Origin: Phycisphaerales bacterium
GTDB taxonomy: Bacteria; Planctomycetota; Phycisphaerae; UBA1845
NCBI GenBank assembly: GCA_020639115.1
Contig: JACKHG010000002.1
Coordinates: forward strand, 434,001 to 498,000
Direction: 5' to 3'
DNA length: 64,000 bases
Below, piece after piece: positions 17,257-27,670 of the stretch; the first letter of the stretch is position 1; each line of letters opens with the position of its first letter. The notes below the pieces were generated by a model. The model was given only the letters and a program-made list of their open reading frames with translations, was not told where the DNA came from and made no database searches. The position numbers and the translations under genes were made by a program.

Positions 17257-19434
17257 ATGGCAAAGCACGATCGACGTTACATCATGCTGATCAGCGTGCA
17301 CGGGCTGATTCGGGGCGAGAATCTCGAACTCGGCCGGGATGCCGACACGGGCGGACAGACCACCTACGTGGTGGAACTGGCCCGGGCCCTGGCGCGCAAC
17401 CCCGACGTCGAGCGCGTGGATCTCGTCACGCGGCTCGTCGAGGACTCCAAGGTATCCGGCGATTACGCGAAGCCGTTCGAGGAGATCGGACCGAAGGCGC
17501 AGATCGTGCGCATCCGCTGCGGGCCGCGCCGCTACCTGGCGAAGGAGCGGCTCTGGCCGCACCTGGACAGCTTCGTCGACAACCTGCTGCACTATCTCCG
17601 TTCGCTGCGCTGGGCGCCGGACCTGATTCACGGGCACTACGCCGACGCCGGTTACGTCGCGGCGCGCGTCAGCGGCGTTCTGAATACCCCCATGGCGTTC
17701 ACCGGCCACTCGCTCGGCCGCGTGAAGCGCCAGCGCCTGCTCGACGGCGGCAGCAAGATCGAGACGATCGAGAAACGCTACAACATCTCGAAGCGCATCG
17801 AGGCCGAGGAGATCGCGATCGACAACGCCTCGTTCGTGGTGGCCAGCACCTCGCAGGAGGTGGAGCAGCAGTACGCGCAGTACGACAACTACCAGCCGCA
17901 GCGCATGCAGGTGATTCCGCCGGGCGTGGATCTCGCGCGTTTCACGCCGGTTTCGCGGCGGGAGGGGTGGCGTCCCCCGGTGCTCAAGCGGCTCTGGCCG
18001 TTCCTGGCGGACACGGACAAGCCGATGGTGCTGGCGATCTCGCGGGCCGACCCGCGCAAGAACATCGCCGCGCTCGTCCGCGCCTTCGCCGAGCACGAGC
18101 ACCTCCGCGAGCTGGCCAACCTGGTGATCGTGGCCGGCAACCGCGACGACATCCGCGAACTGGACAAGGGCGCCCGCGACGTGATGAGCGAGCTGCTCAT
18201 GCTCGTCGACTACTACGACCTGTACGGTCATGTGGCCTATCCCAAGCACCATGAGCGCGACGACGTGCCCGACCTGTACCGGCTCGCGGCGCGGAGCCGC
18301 GGGGTGTTCGTCAATCCCGCGCTGACCGAGCCGTTCGGGCTGACGCTGATCGAGGCGGCTGCGTGCGGGTTGCCCATCGTGGCGACGCACGACGGCGGTC
18401 CGCGCGACATCATCGGCCACTGCGGCAACGGGGTGCTGATCGATCCGCTGGATGAGCCCGCGATGGGGGCGGCGATCCACGACGCGCTGGCGGACCCGGA
18501 GCGCTGGCGCAGGTGGTCGCGGGGCGGCACGCGCGGCGCGCAGAAGTTCTACTCGTGGGACGGGCACGTGGAGCGTTACCTGCGCTACGCCCGGGCGGCG
18601 CTGGCCCAATACGGCCGGGGCCGCGTGACCTACGCGAGCCGCAAGAGCCGGCTGGTGACGGCGGACCGCGTGCTGGTCGCCGACATCGACGACACGCTGA
18701 CGGGTGACGCGCCGGCGCTGCGCCGCCTGGTCGAGCGGCTCGGGCAGGCGGGCGAGAAGGTCGCGTTCGGCATCGCCACGGGGCGGAGCATGGCGATGAC
18801 GGAGGAGGTGCTGGCCAAGTGGAAGGTGCCGACGCCCCAGCTCCTGATCACGTCGGTGGGCAGCGCCATCCACTACGGGCCGAAGCTGATGCACGACCGC
18901 AGTTGGGAAAAGCATATTGACTACCAGTGGCAGCCCGACCGGATCCGCGAGGCCATGGCCGATCTGCCCGGCATCGAGCCGCAGGGGCCCGAGGGGCAGG
19001 ACACCTACAAGATCAGCTTCCTGTTCGACCGCGACGAGGCGATGCCCGCGCACCAGGTGCACCGCTACCTGCGCCGGGCCGGCATCCGCGCCAACGTGAT
19101 TCTCTCGCGCGAGATGTTCCTGGACATTCTGCCCATCCGGGCGTCGAAGGGCATGGCCCTGCGCTACCTGTGCACGAAATGGAACATCCCGCTCGAGCGC
19201 TGCCTGGCCGCCGGCGATTCGGGCAACGACATCGAGATGCTCAACGGCAACACGCTGGCCGTCGTGGTGGGCAATCACGCGGAGGAGCTCGAGGCGCTGC
19301 GCGGCGCGCCGCGAATCTACTTCGCCTCGGCGCATCATGCCGCGGGCATTCTCGAGGGCGTCGACTACTACGACTTTTTGGGTGATATACGCATTCCGGA
19401 GATGGAGCCGACGAATGAAGCCATCGCTGTCTGA
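17257..19434 (+). CDS. Sucrose-phosphate synthase with C-terminal HAD domain
   Basis: The 725-residue enzyme joins a GT-B glycosyltransferase (about 1-455) to a HAD-superfamily domain (about 468-725). Recognisable in the first part are ISVHGLIRGENLELGRDADTGGQT, the sucrose-phosphate-synthase block TPMAFTGHSLGRVKRQRLL and the donor-binding E-x7-E motif in TEPFGLTLIEAAACG. The HAD part has motif I ADIDDTLTGD and motif IV GDSGNDIEML, the layout of sucrose-6-phosphate phosphatase. The predicted chemistry is NDP-glucose plus fructose 6-phosphate to sucrose 6-phosphate; the HAD domain keeps its motif I aspartates, so it may also dephosphorylate it. I chose ATG 17257 (AGGGA 10 nt upstream) over TTG 17248. 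The 3' end overlaps the sucrose synthase gene by 20 bp. Confidence 0.93.
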   Translation: MAKHDRRYIMLISVHGLIRGENLELGRDADTGGQTTYVVELARALARNPDVERVDLVTRLVEDSKVSGDYAKPFEEIGPKAQIVRIRCGPRRYLAKERLWPHLDSFVDNLLHYLRSLRWAPDLIHGHYADAGYVAARVSGVLNTPMAFTGHSLGRVKRQRLLDGGSKIETIEKRYNISKRIEAEEIAIDNASFVVASTSQEVEQQYAQYDNYQPQRMQVIPPGVDLARFTPVSRREGWRPPVLKRLWPFLADTDKPMVLAISRADPRKNIAALVRAFAEHEHLRELANLVIVAGNRDDIRELDKGARDVMSELLMLVDYYDLYGHVAYPKHHERDDVPDLYRLAARSRGVFVNPALTEPFGLTLIEAAACGLPIVATHDGGPRDIIGHCGNGVLIDPLDEPAMGAAIHDALADPERWRRWSRGGTRGAQKFYSWDGHVERYLRYARAALAQYGRGRVTYASRKSRLVTADRVLVADIDDTLTGDAPALRRLVERLGQAGEKVAFGIATGRSMAMTEEVLAKWKVPTPQLLITSVGSAIHYGPKLMHDRSWEKHIDYQWQPDRIREAMADLPGIEPQGPEGQDTYKISFLFDRDEAMPAHQVHRYLRRAGIRANVILSREMFLDILPIRASKGMALRYLCTKWNIPLERCLAAGDSGNDIEMLNGNTLAVVVGNHAEELEALRGAPRIYFASAHHAAGILEGVDYYDFLGDIRIPEMEPTNEAIAV

Positions 19435-21790
19435 TTACCTGAGCGACCACCGCGACGAGGCCTACACGCTGCTGCGCCGCCTGCTGGGTGCCGGCAAGAC
19501 GTTCCTGCTGCGCACCGACCTGCAGGACATCCTGACCGCCTGCTGTGCGGACGGCACAACGCTGGCTTCTTCGCCGCTGGCCCAGCTCGTGCGCAGCGCC
19601 CAGGAGGCCACGGTGGACGCGCCGTGGGTGGCGCTGGCGGTGCGGCCGCGGATCGGCGTGTGGGAGCACTGGAAGTTCCAGGTGGACGCGGTGGACGGCG
19701 AGGAGATCGAGGTCGGCGAGTACCTCGTATTCAAGGAGCGGGCGGCGGGTTCGATGGACGGCAATCCGCTGCCGCTGGAGATCGACCTGGGGCCGTTCAA
19801 CCGCGACCTGCCCCGGTTGCGCGAGCCGCGTTCGATCGGGCACGGCGTTGGTTTTCTCAATCGGCGCCTCTCCAGCGAGCTGTTCCAGACGCTGGACCGC
19901 GACGATCGGCTGCACGACTTTCTGCGGGTGCACAACGTGCGCGGCAAGCAGCTCATGCTCAACAACCGCCTGCGCAACACGCGCGAGCTGCGTCGCGGGC
20001 TGCGCCAGGCGGAGGAGTATCTCGCGGATCAGCCGGCGGACGCCGAGTGGAAGGACGTGGGGGCGGGGCTGCAGGAGCTCGGCTTCGAGCCGGGGTGGGG
20101 CCGGACGGCGGCGCGGATGCGCGACACGCTGCACCTGCTGCTCGACATTCTCGAGGCGCCCGACCCGGGCAATCTCGAGAAGTTCCTGGCGCGCATCCCG
20201 ATGATCTTCAGCATCGCGATCCTCTCGCCGCACGGCTATTTCGGGCAGGCCGGCGTATTGGGGAAACCGGATACGGGCGGGCAGGTGGTCTACATCCTCG
20301 ACCAGGTGCGGGCGCTCGAGGCGGAGATGCGCCTGCGGCTCGACGAGCAGGGCGTGGAGATCGAGCCGCGCATCCTGGTGATCACGCGGTTGATCCCCGA
20401 GGCGGAGGGGACGACGTGCGATCAGCCGCGCGAGCACATCCTGGGGACGGAGAACGCGCAGATTCTCCGCGTGCCGTTCCGCGACGCGGACGGCGTGGTC
20501 GTTCCGCACTGGATTTCACGGTTCGAGATCTGGCCGTACCTGGAGCGCTTCGCCCTCGAGGCGGAAAAGGAAATGCTCGCGGAGCTGGGCGGGCGGCCGG
20601 CGCTGATCATCGGGAACTACTCGGACGGCAACCTGGTGGCCTCGCTGATGGCGCAGCGGCTCCACGTGACGCAGTGCAACATCGCGCACGCGCTGGAAAA
20701 GACCAAGTACCTGCTCAGCGACCTGTTCTGGCGCGAGAACGACGGGCGCTACCACTTCAGTTGCCATTTCACCGCCGACCTGATCGCGATGAACGCGTGC
20801 GATTTCATCATCACCTCCACGTACCAGGAGATCGCGGGCACGTCGGACAGCGTGGGCCAGTACGAGAGCTACGGCAGCTACACGATGCCGGGGCTTTACC
20901 GCGTGGCCAACGGCATCGACGTGTTCGATCCGCGGTTCAACGTGGTGTCGCCGGGCGCGGACCCGGACGTGTATTTCCCGTACGCGGATGCCGAGCGGCG
21001 GCTGAAGGGGCTGCGCGACGAGCTGCAGGCGATGATCTTCGGCGACAACGGCGGGCGGCCGTACCGCGGCGCGTTCGTCGATCCCGACAAGCCATTGATC
21101 TTCACCATGGCGCGGTTCGACCGGATCAAGAACCTCACCGGCCTCGCGGATTTCTACGGCCAGAGCCACCGGTTGCGCGAGCAGGCCAATCTCTTCATCG
21201 TCGGCGGATTCATCGACGTGAACCGCTCGCGCGACAACGAGGAACGCGAGCAGATCGCGCACATGCACCACCTGATCGATCAGCACGGGATGGAGGGCAG
21301 CGTGCGCTGGGTGGGCTTCCAAACCGACCGCAACCTCGTCGGCGAGCTGTACCGTACGATCGCGGACCACCAGGGCGTGTTCGTTCAGCCGGCCCTGTTC
21401 GAGGCATACGGCCTGACGGTGATCGAGGCGATGAGCAGCGGGCTGCCGACGTTTGCGACGTGTTTCGGCGGTCCGTCGGAGATCATCGTCGACGGCGTTT
21501 CGGGTTTTCACATCAACCCCCTGCGGGGCACGGAGGCCGCGGACAAGCTCGCGGACTTCTTCGAGCGCTGCAAGGACTCGCCGGACTACTGGAAGATGAT
21601 GTCGGACGGGGCGCTGCAGCGCATCGAATCGCACTACACGTGGAAGCTCTACGGCGAGCGGATGATGACGCTGGCGCGGGTGTACGGCTTCTGGCGGTAC
21701 GTGACGAACCTGGAGCGGGAGGAAGCGCGGAAGTATCTCAACATGTTCTACGCGCTGCAGTACCGGCCGCTGGCGGACGCGATGACCTAG
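19415..21790 (+). CDS. Sucrose synthase
   Basis: The 791-residue protein is close in length to plant sucrose synthases (about 805). Residues 1-270 form the N-terminal regulatory region with the recognisable WEHWKFQVDAVDGEEIEVGEYLVFKE and LRVHNVRGKQLMLNNR segments. The GT-B catalytic part has LSPHGYFGQAGVLGKPDTGGQVVYILDQVRALE, IGNYSDGNLVASLMAQRL, HALEKTKY, the STYQEIAGT block and the E-x7-E motif in FEAYGLTVIEAMSSG. The enzyme reversibly converts sucrose and NDP to NDP-glucose and fructose. ATG 19415 lies inside the end of the sucrose-phosphate synthase gene, preceded by GGAG, so the two are translationally coupled. A strong terminator follows. Bacterial sucrose synthases are rare outside cyanobacteria and a few other phyla. 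Confidence 0.95.
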   Translation: MKPSLSDYLSDHRDEAYTLLRRLLGAGKTFLLRTDLQDILTACCADGTTLASSPLAQLVRSAQEATVDAPWVALAVRPRIGVWEHWKFQVDAVDGEEIEVGEYLVFKERAAGSMDGNPLPLEIDLGPFNRDLPRLREPRSIGHGVGFLNRRLSSELFQTLDRDDRLHDFLRVHNVRGKQLMLNNRLRNTRELRRGLRQAEEYLADQPADAEWKDVGAGLQELGFEPGWGRTAARMRDTLHLLLDILEAPDPGNLEKFLARIPMIFSIAILSPHGYFGQAGVLGKPDTGGQVVYILDQVRALEAEMRLRLDEQGVEIEPRILVITRLIPEAEGTTCDQPREHILGTENAQILRVPFRDADGVVVPHWISRFEIWPYLERFALEAEKEMLAELGGRPALIIGNYSDGNLVASLMAQRLHVTQCNIAHALEKTKYLLSDLFWRENDGRYHFSCHFTADLIAMNACDFIITSTYQEIAGTSDSVGQYESYGSYTMPGLYRVANGIDVFDPRFNVVSPGADPDVYFPYADAERRLKGLRDELQAMIFGDNGGRPYRGAFVDPDKPLIFTMARFDRIKNLTGLADFYGQSHRLREQANLFIVGGFIDVNRSRDNEEREQIAHMHHLIDQHGMEGSVRWVGFQTDRNLVGELYRTIADHQGVFVQPALFEAYGLTVIEAMSSGLPTFATCFGGPSEIIVDGVSGFHINPLRGTEAADKLADFFERCKDSPDYWKMMSDGALQRIESHYTWKLYGERMMTLARVYGFWRYVTNLEREEARKYLNMFYALQYRPLADAMT

Positions 21791-21820
21791 CACGCCCAGG
21801 CGGATTGGATCCTGAAAACA

Positions 21821-21866
21821 CCGGGGCACGAGGCGCTGCACGCAGCGCTTCGTGCCCCGGTTTTTT
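21821..21866 (+). terminator. Terminator of the sucrose cluster
   Basis: An 18-bp stem (21821-21838 with 21843-21860, one G-T pair) is followed by TTTTTT. It also lies just past the stop of the convergent PEP-CTERM gene. Confidence 0.92.
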
Positions 21867-21879
21867 GTCGGGATCGAAT

Positions 21880-22749
21880 CTACTCAACCGGACAGCGCCG
21901 GCGCCTGCGGATCAGGCCGGCGGCCGCCAGGACGGCCAGGGCGCCGCTCGTCGGCTCGGGTACGGGGCGCAGGCCGGCGACGAGCGTCGGGTAGAGGTCG
22001 CGGTCGTCGGTCGCGTCGTCCTGGACGTAGAGTGCGTTAATGCTGGCGTTGGCGGCGATGCCGTAGTCGGAGAGGTCGAGTTCATGGATGACAGGCCGCA
22101 GCAGGGCGGTCGGCGGGTTGCCGAGGAAGCCGACGTTGGACGGCGACTTGGAGTTCAGTTCGGCTGGTGTGGTGATGCCGCCGCTGAAGGCGTACATGGG
22201 CACCGGGTCGATTGTGGCGAGGGCGAAATCGGCGGCGCGCTCCAGGTGGTGGACGGTCGTACCGTCGAACGAGATGTAGCTCGACGAGGTCGAGGAGACG
22301 CCGAAGTCGAACTCGAAGCCGAAACCGAAGACGAGCAGGTCCGGGCCGGCGCTGTTGACCACGGGCTCGGGAAAAGACAGCGCGATGAACTTGTCACCGG
22401 GCGCCGTGAATGAGCCGGTCCCTTCGCCGGTGTCGAGAAAGCCCGTATTGAGGTGCGCATCGCTGAGCGCCTGGTCGCGGTTGGTATCAAGCGGGTCGGC
22501 GTAGAGCAGCACGCCGGTGGTGCCCGGGCCGGGGATATTGGCGGCGGTGAGCGTGGGCGTAATCAGGTCGGCGTAGGTGTAGTTGTAGCCGACCGCGCCG
22601 CGCTGCACGCCGATGCCCGTCAGGTCGACGCGGTCGCCGCCTCCGCCGCCGGTGTTGACGAAGTTGATGTTGGCCGGCGCGGCGTTGGCGAATACCAGCA
22701 GGCCCGCGCAGGCCGTACCGATTCCCTGTGAAGATCGAAAGTTGAGCAT
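21880..22749 (-). CDS. PEP-CTERM anchored exported protein
   Basis: The 289-residue protein has a signal-like N-terminus and ends in the PEP-CTERM signal: VPEPTSGALAVLAAAGLIRRRRR, that is a PEP motif, a hydrophobic helix and an Arg cluster. Such proteins are exported, processed by exosortase and linked to the outer surface or exopolysaccharide. The mature region is rich in Gly, Thr, Ser and Asp, with no recognised enzyme motif. No exosortase or polysaccharide cluster is present in the window. The start at 22749 (ATGCTC) follows AGAGAGGATG on the minus strand, which can serve as a ribosome binding site. Confidence 0.85.
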   Translation of the reverse strand: MLNFRSSQGIGTACAGLLVFANAAPANINFVNTGGGGGDRVDLTGIGVQRGAVGYNYTYADLITPTLTAANIPGPGTTGVLLYADPLDTNRDQALSDAHLNTGFLDTGEGTGSFTAPGDKFIALSFPEPVVNSAGPDLLVFGFGFEFDFGVSSTSSSYISFDGTTVHHLERAADFALATIDPVPMYAFSGGITTPAELNSKSPSNVGFLGNPPTALLRPVIHELDLSDYGIAANASINALYVQDDATDDRDLYPTLVAGLRPVPEPTSGALAVLAAAGLIRRRRRCPVE

Positions 22750-23047
22750 CCTCTCTCGTGCAATTGAGGTGCAGATGCCTGGGCGGTCTCCCCGCGCCCC
22801 ATACGGCCGATCCAGCGAACGGTTTCTGGCCGTATATGGGGTCGAAACGGGGTGTTGAACTGCGGCGACGGGGAATTGAGGCTACGGGGCTGCAATGCTG
22901 GTAGAGGGGTGATCGTTAAATCGGCGGATTTGCGCCGCGGTATGAGGTTACCTGATTGCTTACGCAGAGAGAAGGTAAGTGAGAAGGTGAGAAAGTGCGA
23001 AAAGCAGAAAGGGGGCGGTTGGCCTGGTGTTGCGGTTTCAGCGGGAT
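22750..23047. other. 298-bp gap with a purine-rich run
   Basis: The gap holds the PEP-CTERM gene promoter. From about 22967 to 23015 the plus strand is a purine-rich run of repeated GAGAAGGT/GAGAAAGTG-like units. No gene was seen. Confidence 0.4.
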
Positions 23048-24786
<1,739 letters not shown>

Positions 24787-24910
24787 GGCGCTGCCGCCGC
24801 GGGCGGAGGTGAAGAGCGAACAGCGCGAGTGTGGCGGCGATCAGGTAATGGCAATGAGCGTGTATATCGTTGGGCTCCAGTTATGCGTTCCTGCCGGGAT
24901 GTTAGCGGCG

Positions 24911-24943
24911 GAATGATGAATGCGGAATGATGAATGATGAATG
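24911..24943. repeat. AATGATGAATG intergenic repeat, copy 1
   Basis: Tandem GAATGATGAATG-type units (with one GCG spacer) lie just past the 3' end of the zinc-ribbon gene. Related copies are at 27633 and 43261. Confidence 0.8.
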
Positions 24944-24983
24944 GGCGGAGGGTCGTGTGGTGGTCGGTCAGCGACCGCAGGTT

Positions 24984-25367
24984 TCAGCCTGGAAGCAGAA
25001 TATGGGCAAGTGCGATCGCCAGTGCCACGAGTATCGCCGAGCCTTCGAGGCGGGTAAAGCCGCGGTTCCACCGGAAACCATCGATGAAAACCCAGGAAAG
25101 GAACAACAAGATGCTGATGAGCCAGGTGACATGCAGGAGTTCGTCGGCGCATCCGAGCAACAGGTTAAAGGGATTCCAGTAGGCGAGAATCCAGGTTGCA
25201 GCAGTCAACCACGTCAAGCCGGCAAGCATCCGCAGGGACCGTGGCGGTGACGGCGTTTCGGCCGGTGTGCCGCACTCGGGGCATCGGTCGCTGGCGAGGT
25301 GGTCGGTGATGTAGCCGCAGTGGGCGCAGGTGCGCGGGGTGTCTTGAACGTCGAGCATTGGTGGCAT
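24984..25367 (-). CDS. Small zinc-ribbon membrane protein
   Basis: With ATG 25367 the product has 127 residues. The N-terminal part contains CAHCGYITDHLASDRCPECG (about 13-32), two CxxC pairs forming a zinc ribbon of the type found in many planctomycete membrane proteins. Three hydrophobic segments follow (LAGLTWLTAATWILAYW, LLHVTWLISILLFLSWVFI and AILVALAIALAHILL). No function is known. The frame stays open upstream to 25616, but that part is Arg/Pro-rich and comes from the repeat-like stretch described next, so I left it out. ATG 25358 is an alternative start. Confidence 0.65.
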   Translation of the reverse strand: MPPMLDVQDTPRTCAHCGYITDHLASDRCPECGTPAETPSPPRSLRMLAGLTWLTAATWILAYWNPFNLLLGCADELLHVTWLISILLFLSWVFIDGFRWNRGFTRLEGSAILVALAIALAHILLPG

Positions 25368-25777
25368 TGTCGCATGGGGGCGAGTGGAATCCAAGGGATG
25401 CGTGACGCCGAGGTGTCGCCCTTGGCAGGGCTCGGTTTGTTGGGTGGCGCGGAAACCAGGGGTTTCGGCCTGCCTTCGGCGGCCTTCACCCCTGGCTAAC
25501 CTCTTCGGCCCTACCGGGCCAGTGGGAGCGAACACGGTAGTGGTCCAGAAGTTGCGCTCGCCTCGTGCCACCAGGCGGGGTGCTCGCCTGCGGCTCGCTT
25601 CACCCACTGTTTGCATTCTGGCGCTCCTGTGGAGAGTCGGGCGTTTGAGCGCGCTTCCTTCGGGCGCTGCTTGGGCGGCCCTGATTTCGTCCGCTTCCTT
25701 ACGGGCGCGGCTCTGTGCCCCTGCGGAGCGGCACTGCTCAACAGAAGTGGCACACCGGATGCTTCGCGCTTTGCGGG
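25368..25777. repeat. Gene-free stretch of imperfect palindromes
   Basis: No gene with family motifs was found. The stretch contains imperfect inverted units such as CCAGGGGT (25456) with ACCCCTGG (25489), and two similar CGCTTCCTT-ACGGGCGC-type blocks (about 25650 and 25690). The layout suggests a dispersed intergenic repeat family; one window cannot prove copy number. Confidence 0.4.
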
Positions 25778-26875
25778 TTAGACCGGGCGGGGGGCGATGG
25801 TGTCTGGGGATTTTGCGAAGCGGCGGGCGGTGTCGAGGGAGATCTTGTTCATGGCGAGGAGGGCCTGGAGGCTGTCGTCGAGGCGGATCATGCCGTTGGC
25901 GCGGCCGGTCTGGATCGCGGACTCGATGGCCTCGAGCTTGCCGAGCTTGATGCCGGCGCGGACGGGGTTATTAACCAGCATGGTTTCGAGCGCTAGGGCG
26001 CGTTTCTCGCCGGGCTTGGCGCTGGGCAGCAGGTGCTGGGCGATGACGTAGCGCAGGTTGAAGGCGAGCTGGGCGCGGATGTCGTCGTGGGTGGTGGGCT
26101 CGAAGAGATCGACGAAACGCGAGACCGCTCCCTTGGCGTCCTTGGTGTGCATGGTGGTGAGAATCAGGTGGCCCGTCTCGGCGGCGGACAGGGCCATCTG
26201 CGCGGTTTCGCGATCGCGGATTTCCCCCACGAGGATGACGTCCGGGTCCTGGCGCAGGCCGTATTTCAGCCCGCTGAAGAACGACTCGCAGTCGATACCC
26301 ACCTCGCGCTGCGTGACGACCGAACGTTCGGTGCGGCGGTAGATGTACTCGATGGGCTCCTCGACGGTGATGATGCGGAAGCCGCCGCGCTCGTTGAGCA
26401 GGTTGACGATCGCCGCCAGCGTGGTCGACTTGCCGGAGCCGGTGATGCCGGTGACGATGACGAGTCCATTGGTGAGTTCGGCGATCTCCTCGGCGACGTG
26501 GCGGGGAAATCCCATCCACTCGAACGAGGGGATGTGCTCGGGAATGTGGCGGAAGCACCCGCAGAACGCGCCCTGGGCGCGGAAGGAGTTGCCGCGGAAG
26601 CGTTGGTGGGTGCCATCGGCTGCATCGATCTCGACGGAGAAGTCGAGGTTCAGCGCCGTGTGAAAGCGATCGCGCAGGGCCGCGGGCACGACGGCTGCGA
26701 TCATGTCGGTGACGGTCGAGGCCGCGAGCGGCGCGAGGTTGCTGGGCAGCAGGTCGCCGTGCACGCGGTACATCGGCGGGTGCTCGGGGACGAGGTGCAG
26801 GTCGGAAGCGTCGGCCCGGACCATCTCCTCGAGCAGGGCCTGGATGGTGGGCGGCGCGGTCTGGTTATCGAGCAT
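25778..26875 (-). CDS. pilT: Type IV pilus twitching ATPase PilT
   Basis: The 365-residue ATPase belongs to the PilT/GspE family; PilT hexamers power pilus retraction. Visible motifs are the N-terminal MVRADASDLHLVPEHPPMYRVHG, Walker A GITGSGKST (about 140), the Asp box and Walker B IRQ-like region LRQDPDVILVGEIRDRETAQMAL and the His box TGHLILTTMHTKDA. The PilT-specific C-terminus is present as LALETMLVNNPVRAGIKLGKLEAIESAIQTG. ATG 26875 is preceded by GGGAG, whereas the frame extends further without support. No other pilus gene except the prepilin-like protein at 4.4 kb is present; planctomycete pil genes are often scattered. Confidence 0.93.
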   Translation of the reverse strand: MLDNQTAPPTIQALLEEMVRADASDLHLVPEHPPMYRVHGDLLPSNLAPLAASTVTDMIAAVVPAALRDRFHTALNLDFSVEIDAADGTHQRFRGNSFRAQGAFCGCFRHIPEHIPSFEWMGFPRHVAEEIAELTNGLVIVTGITGSGKSTTLAAIVNLLNERGGFRIITVEEPIEYIYRRTERSVVTQREVGIDCESFFSGLKYGLRQDPDVILVGEIRDRETAQMALSAAETGHLILTTMHTKDAKGAVSRFVDLFEPTTHDDIRAQLAFNLRYVIAQHLLPSAKPGEKRALALETMLVNNPVRAGIKLGKLEAIESAIQTGRANGMIRLDDSLQALLAMNKISLDTARRFAKSPDTIAPRPV

Positions 26876-26986
26876 GCAGCATCTCCCGGTCCCTATTACA
26901 ATCGGATCGTACGCGGGTTGCAGCCGCAGGCAAGGGTGGTGGTACAGGACTGTCACGCTATGGCGTGACCTGGTGGGGACGCGCGG

Positions 26987-27652
26987 GTGACGGAGCGGCC
27001 AGATCAATCCCGGTTTGTCTCGCGGTCGGCGTGGGCGCGGGGAGGAAAACGCGCGTTCGACGTGGTGGTGTCAGCCGGGGTGATCCTGCTGGTGTCGCCG
27101 GTGCTGGTGCTGGCGGCGCTGGCGGTGAAGCTGACGAGTCCGGGTCCGCTGCTGTTTCGCCAGGAGCGGACCGGGTGGAACGGCGTGCCGTTCTATCCGC
27201 CGAAGTTCCGGACGATGCGGGCGGATCACAAGCACGACATCAAGGAGATCGTGCCGCTGGGGCACAGCGCGATCACGCCCGTGGGGCGCTGGCTGCGGCG
27301 GCTGAAGGTGGACGAGTTGCCGCAGCTCTTCTGCGTGCTCGGCGGGCAGATGTCGCTGGTGGGGCCGCGGCCGACGATTCCGGAGCAGACGCGGGCGTAC
27401 AGCGACTACGCGTGGCGGCGATTGCTGGTGCGGCCGGGAATTTCAGGTCTGGCGCAGGTGAACAGTGCCGCGACGCGGAGCTGGGAGGAGCGGATTCACT
27501 ATGACGTGTACTACGTGGCGCACCACGATCTCTTCATGGACCTGGCGATCCTGGTGAAGACGGTGCCGGTCGTGCTGCTGGGGGAGGAGCGGTTTGCGCG
27601 TCCGTTCGCGGAAAGCCCGTACGGAAAATGTAGAATGACGAATGACGAATGA
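26987..27652 (+). CDS. Undecaprenyl-phosphate sugar-1-phosphate transferase
   Basis: The 221-residue product is a short bacterial sugar transferase (WcaJ/PglC-type core). One N-terminal hydrophobic segment (VVVSAGVILLVSPVLVLAALAV) is followed by the conserved PLLFRQERTGWNG, KFRTM, LRRLKVDELPQLFCVLGGQMSLVGPRP and RPGISGLAQV blocks; the catalytic Asp-Glu pair is in VDELPQ. It would load the first sugar phosphate onto the lipid carrier for exopolysaccharide or glycan synthesis. Translation starts at GTG 26987. The last residues (CRMTNDE) and the stop codon are encoded by the GAATGACGAATGAC repeat, so the original C-terminus was probably replaced by repeat sequence. Confidence 0.9.
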   Translation: MTERPDQSRFVSRSAWARGGKRAFDVVVSAGVILLVSPVLVLAALAVKLTSPGPLLFRQERTGWNGVPFYPPKFRTMRADHKHDIKEIVPLGHSAITPVGRWLRRLKVDELPQLFCVLGGQMSLVGPRPTIPEQTRAYSDYAWRRLLVRPGISGLAQVNSAATRSWEERIHYDVYYVAHHDLFMDLAILVKTVPVVLLGEERFARPFAESPYGKCRMTNDE

Positions 27653-27657
27653 CGAAT
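27633..27657. repeat. AATGACGAATG intergenic repeat, copy 2
   Basis: Three GAATGAC units in tandem. The TGA that ends the sugar transferase gene lies inside them. Confidence 0.8.
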
Positions 27658-27670
27658 TGGAGTCGGCGGG

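Noticed and set aside
17062..19338. 758-codon minus-strand ORF opposite the sucrose-phosphate synthase gene
   Set aside because: Same reason: a mirror frame of a well-identified enzyme.
25368..25616. 83-residue N-terminal extension of the zinc-ribbon protein
   Set aside because: Arg/Pro-rich translation of the repeat-like block; the zinc ribbon and its own ATG begin at 25367.
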